This document shows positions 60,710 to 64,000 of a stretch of DNA of 64,000 nt, piece after piece. Within the stretch, counting starts at the first letter, position 1, and each line of letters begins with the position of its first letter. The stretch lies in contig JAYEVE010000739.1 in NCBI GenBank assembly GCA_036346375.1, positions 186,001-250,000 of the forward strand, written 5' to 3'. The notes beneath the pieces are model-generated. The model was not told the DNA's origin. It searched no databases and was given only the letters and a program-made list of their open reading frames with translations. This stretch comes from Guadua angustifolia. Lineage: Eukaryota; Streptophyta; Magnoliopsida; Poales; Poaceae. A program made the position numbers and the translations under genes.

Positions 60710-60723
60710 GCTCTGATACCACC
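60710..60723 (-). other. Element B primer-binding site (initiator Met tRNA type)
   Basis: On the minus strand TGGTATCAGAGC (complement of 60710-60721) begins two bases after the LTR end. This is complementary to the 3' end of plant initiator methionine tRNA, the usual primer of many gypsy and copia elements. Confidence 0.92.
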
Positions 60724-61478
60724 TGATATGGACTAGGTGTCCCGATCTTTCGATGAGAGAAGGTAGCGTCGATTTGGTGGAGGACGAAGTTGACGGCCCC
60801 ACTACAACGAACCCGACGTTGCGCCTTAGCGACCGGTACACCACCCTCCTGAAGGTTATTGATCCCACGGGTAGCGCGACCAACCTGACCACGAAGGTCG
60901 TTGTTCCTACGAGCAATCGAAGAACCAGCAAGAACAAGGGATTACAAGCAACTCAATTGCGAATATGAATGTAGATTGATTCTGAAACAAGAACACTCGA
61001 AATTTAGGGTTCCGATGAACAAGTAGACGGGCGACCTAGTCGGCAGGTGCGAGTACAAGCAGTAGCAATGGCTAACTTAATCAAACAAAACCCAAACCGT
61101 AATTATGGTGACGGCTAGCTATATATAGTCCAAGAGACGTGCAACCCTAGGCCTTAACATGGGCCGACTGAATACAACTCGGATTAAGAGATTGAAGCCC
61201 CAATTAGACTCGGACTGGAAAAGGCCGCTGCATTGTTTTGCGATTTCCCATTGACTCAGAACGAATTTGATGTGATCTCGGATCGGTTTGAAAGAGGACG
61301 ACCAGAGCTTTCGTTCTTGTACTCATAGACCTCCAGAAGCCTCCTAGATCAAAAGTTATGACCATTTGAAGTTGACCATCTCTGGGAGTCCGAAGCTGAT
61401 TCTAATTTGCTCTTCCCTTCGGACGCGAACTCCCTTGTGCATTGTAGGTCTTTCCCGTGGTTCCTAAGAATAATCACA
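60724..61478 (-). repeat. Element B copy 2, 5' LTR
   Basis: On the plus strand TGATATGGACTAGGTG to AAGAATAATCACA, 755 bp. TATA box on the minus strand: CTATATATAG (61119-61128). Left flank of the whole element is AACGG (satellite) and right flank is TTGTC, so there is no target-site duplication. Confidence 0.94.
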
Positions 61479-61479
61479 T

Positions 61480-62469
61480 TGTCGGTGTTTCGAGAACCGG
61501 CAAGTAAATTTGTAAGTCTTGAGGGGTCGCGCTCCCGTTCCTTGAATGGTTAGACCCAAAAGAGAAGAAAGAGGGTCCAAGGTTTATACTGGTTCGGGCT
61601 GAATGTCCCTACTCCAGTTCGTGTAGTGGTGTGTGTTTGTATTGATGCTGATGAGCTCGTCGAGTTACAAGCGAGGGCTGCGCAAGCGCCTCGTATGCGG
61701 TGGTCGGATGGAGGGGCTACGAGTGCGAAGGACTCGGAGCTCAAGGGTGTGCTTTTGCTCAGGCGTGCAAATGTTCGTCTGCGGGTCTGCCTGCCCTCCT
61801 CCCTCGCCCGAGGACCAAGCCTCCCCTTATATAGCCGGGGAAACATGTTACATGGAGCGTGTGAGGAAAAAATGGATGGGGCTCCCTATGCGTGGGAGTC
61901 TGGTCTTCCGCCTCGGAGTCTGGCTGCTAGACTTGACCTTTGACGGGTAGTCTGACGTCCCGTGCTGGGTTGGTGAAGACGCGGAGCGACGGCTCGGTCC
62001 GCTCTCCGGAAACAACAGACCTACTCAGGCAAAGGTCGTGCTGACATTGGGTGTGTCACCGGAGATTGCCTCGGGAAGGGTGCGGTGCCCGCCATGGCTC
62101 GGCCATGATGAGCCTGTGTCACTTGGTAGGTAGACGGCATGGGAGCCTGGTTTGGTCGATGATTTGACGAGGCTTTTGGTGGAGATGGTCTCGAGCTTTG
62201 TTCGAGGTTGCTGATCTGTCCGACCCGTTGGTGGGGCATCCTTGAATCGCCATTGTTGCAGTTTGTTGGGCGCCCGTCCCAGAAAGCACTTGGCTCGGAA
62301 GGCTTTCAGGGCTGACTTGAGTTCGCTGGGGCATCCGACTCATCGCGTTGGTCGGACCACCCTTTGTCGGATTGGTCGGAGGCCGGGCCTCGAGCAAGGC
62401 TTCCCTGTGGGCGGCTATGCCCATATGCTTTTCCTGGTCGCCGGGATACCCATGCCCCGGTATCCGGCA
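61480..62469 (-). repeat. Gypsy family A, A3 3' LTR (copy 2)
   Basis: On the plus strand TGTCGGTGTTTCGAGAACC to CGGTATCCGGCA, 990 bp. Minus-strand TATATAAGGGGAGG promoter near 61820-61834. The polypurine tract follows on the right as minus-strand GGGGGCTCGGGGCTAT, so the LTR is the 3' LTR of a minus-strand element. Confidence 0.9.
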
Positions 62470-62990
62470 ATAGCCCCGAGCCCCCATGGTCGGAGAGCCG
62501 GTCGGGGGTTCACCTGTTGCAACGGATCCTGGCCAAGCACGCTGCTTTGATGAGGCTGGACCTGCGTGCCCTAGGTCTGATCGACCGGTTTCTGCGATTT
62601 CTGATGACTGGCCGGTCAGGTTTTGGTCGGTTTACCTAGGCGCGCGCGAGCACATCCGGTGGATGGAGCCCCCGAGAGGATTGGAGAGTCGGTCGGGGGG
62701 TTTACCTCGTGCGTGGAGGCAGCTCCAGTTGGTGAATTCGAGCTCTCGATTGGAGTCACCTAAGTACCTGCAGGCGTATTGGTCGAACGAAGGTGGCCCC
62801 CTCGGTTGTTTGTATCCGACCAAAATAGACTGGTCGCCAACGCCCGGGTGTGCACGAGCGCATCCAGTGGATGGAGCCCCCGAGCAGGTCGGAGAGCTGG
62901 TTGGGGGTTTACCTCGTGTGTTGAGGCGTCCATTTGCATTGTGGTTCCGATGTACCTGCAAGGTCAGCATTTCGCCAGAGAGTGATATAG
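62470..62990. repeat. Three ~200-bp direct repeats beside A3 polypurine tract (copy 2)
   Basis: Boxes at about 62494, 62683 and 62889 share GGAGAG..GGT.GGGGG.TT.ACCT, each preceded by (T)GGAGCCCCCGAG or AGCCCCCATG. This is the better-preserved copy of 49665-50165. Confidence 0.82.
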
Positions 62991-64000
62991 GCGTTCGCCC
63001 TACGCTTTTGAGCGAGGGCGGCGGCCGCGTTTCCCACGAATACGCCCCGTCCGCAGGTGTGGGACCTGGAGGGGGTGAGCAAGCGCGCGTTTACCATACG
63101 TCGGTTTGAACGCCGTGCTCGTGCAAGATGATAGCGGGTTTGTTCGAGTGGGCCCTGGTGGCTTCTCAGGGGAGAACCATTTCCGAGCGGACGTTATCCC
63201 GTTGCAGGCTTCCGACCCACTGGGGGTGACCCATGAGAGCCTTTCTTTACTCGATCCCGTGTCGGACTCCAGGTCGTCCGCCAACCTGGAGCGCAGCTGG
63301 CTGCCACCCATCGACGGGCTCCGTGGGAGAGTGTGAAGTATGGCCTCGAACACGATTAAAGGTGATTGGGCCATCCGCCGACCCAACTAGGGCCCACTGG
63401 GAGCTCACCTTATCCTCGTCCCTTGCTCGATTTTCGCTCGGGGCAGCGTGTACATCCACTTGATGGCCTGGGCATTCGGAGCCCATAACGCTTGGTTGAG
63501 CCCCGAGTACAAGCCGATGGGCCTTTTTGTGGCCTTCGGGACCGCAGTGGTCCGAATATGTTTGTTTTTCTCCGTTGCTGGACGGCTTCTCCAATTTGGG
63601 ATCAAGGCCTGAGGAATCATGCGTCACTCTGCCCGATGCGAAGCCTTTTCGCTGCCGCTATCCTCGCCGAGGATTAAATGGGGCGACGGGAATCGAGGCG
63701 TCAGATCGTTGAACTGTCATGACGGAGGAGCAAAACGCACGCCGTTTCGCCTGCGGTATTCGTCTGTCTGGTTGGCGTTTTTCCAGTCGGTGGACGTTGT
63801 GCCCTTTATAAGCCCAAGGGGAGAGCCGTTGGGGCGGATTCCTCCAAGTAAATCTATTCTTCACTGCGAAAGAGAGAAAAAACGAGAGCGGCGGTGAGGG
63901 AGATCAAAAGACTTAGAAAAAAGATCGCTTGCCTCAGTCCCTTTCTCGCTTGTTGCTCCTGCCGTTTGGGAGATGACTTGGCCGGAGTGCTCCATTGCCA
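62991..64000. mobile_element. A3 noncoding region (copy 2), runs off the window
   Basis: Matches 50150-51110 throughout. No gene; the antisense domain would begin just beyond the window end. ORFs of 60-128 codons on both strands are shadows. Confidence 0.75.

Overview
This window reads as a repeat-only stretch of a grass (Poaceae) nuclear chromosome, probably centromeric or pericentromeric. I found no convincing host gene. The evidence is a tandem satellite array cut into four blocks by nested LTR retrotransposons. These include a Ty3/gypsy element whose gag and integrase look like the grass centromeric (CRM/CR) lineage, a Ty1/copia element, and several copies of a GC-rich gypsy family. That family has the 'Transposase_28 / putative gypsy type transposon' domain coded antisense between pol and the 3' LTR. 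The assignment to a grass and to a centromere is inference; the repeats themselves are seen directly.

Layout. 1-6430: satellite block 1, about 23 copies of a ~286-bp dimer made of two diverged 143-bp halves. 6431-19512: a large AT-rich LTR-type host element (C, minus strand), itself invaded by a Ty1/copia element (LTRs 9106-10475 and 15982-17344, degenerate gag-pol between). 19513-21451: satellite block 2. 21452-38662: two members of gypsy family A arranged as a mirror image. A1 is plus-strand with its 5' LTR at 21452. A2 is minus-strand with its 5' LTR ending at 38662. They meet near 32.1 kb with no 3' LTR between them, and a 3' fragment of element B sits inside A2 at 36 kb. 38663-41299: satellite block 3. 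41300-48713: CRM-like element B (copy 1, minus strand). 48715-52744: 3' LTR and antisense-ORF region of a third family A element (A3). 52745-53907: satellite block 4. 53908-61478: element B copy 2. 61480-64000: A3 copy 2, running off the window.

The segment 40172-52744 is repeated almost base for base from 52745 to the end of the window. It is either a ~12.6-kb tandem duplication or a false duplication in the assembly. Copy 1 has many extra small indels, concentrated at CTG/CAG/CCTG/CG sites, compared with copy 2. The same kind of indel separates the two copia LTRs. This looks like methylation-linked long-read basecalling error, so many of the frameshifts in the retroelement ORFs may not be real.

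Working together: the satellite is the substrate, the retroelements are successive insertions into it, and the pieces make a nested 'satellite plus centromeric retrotransposon' structure. No RNA genes, CRISPR arrays or host protein genes were found. Open reading frames inside the satellite and inside LTRs are by-products of repeat composition.
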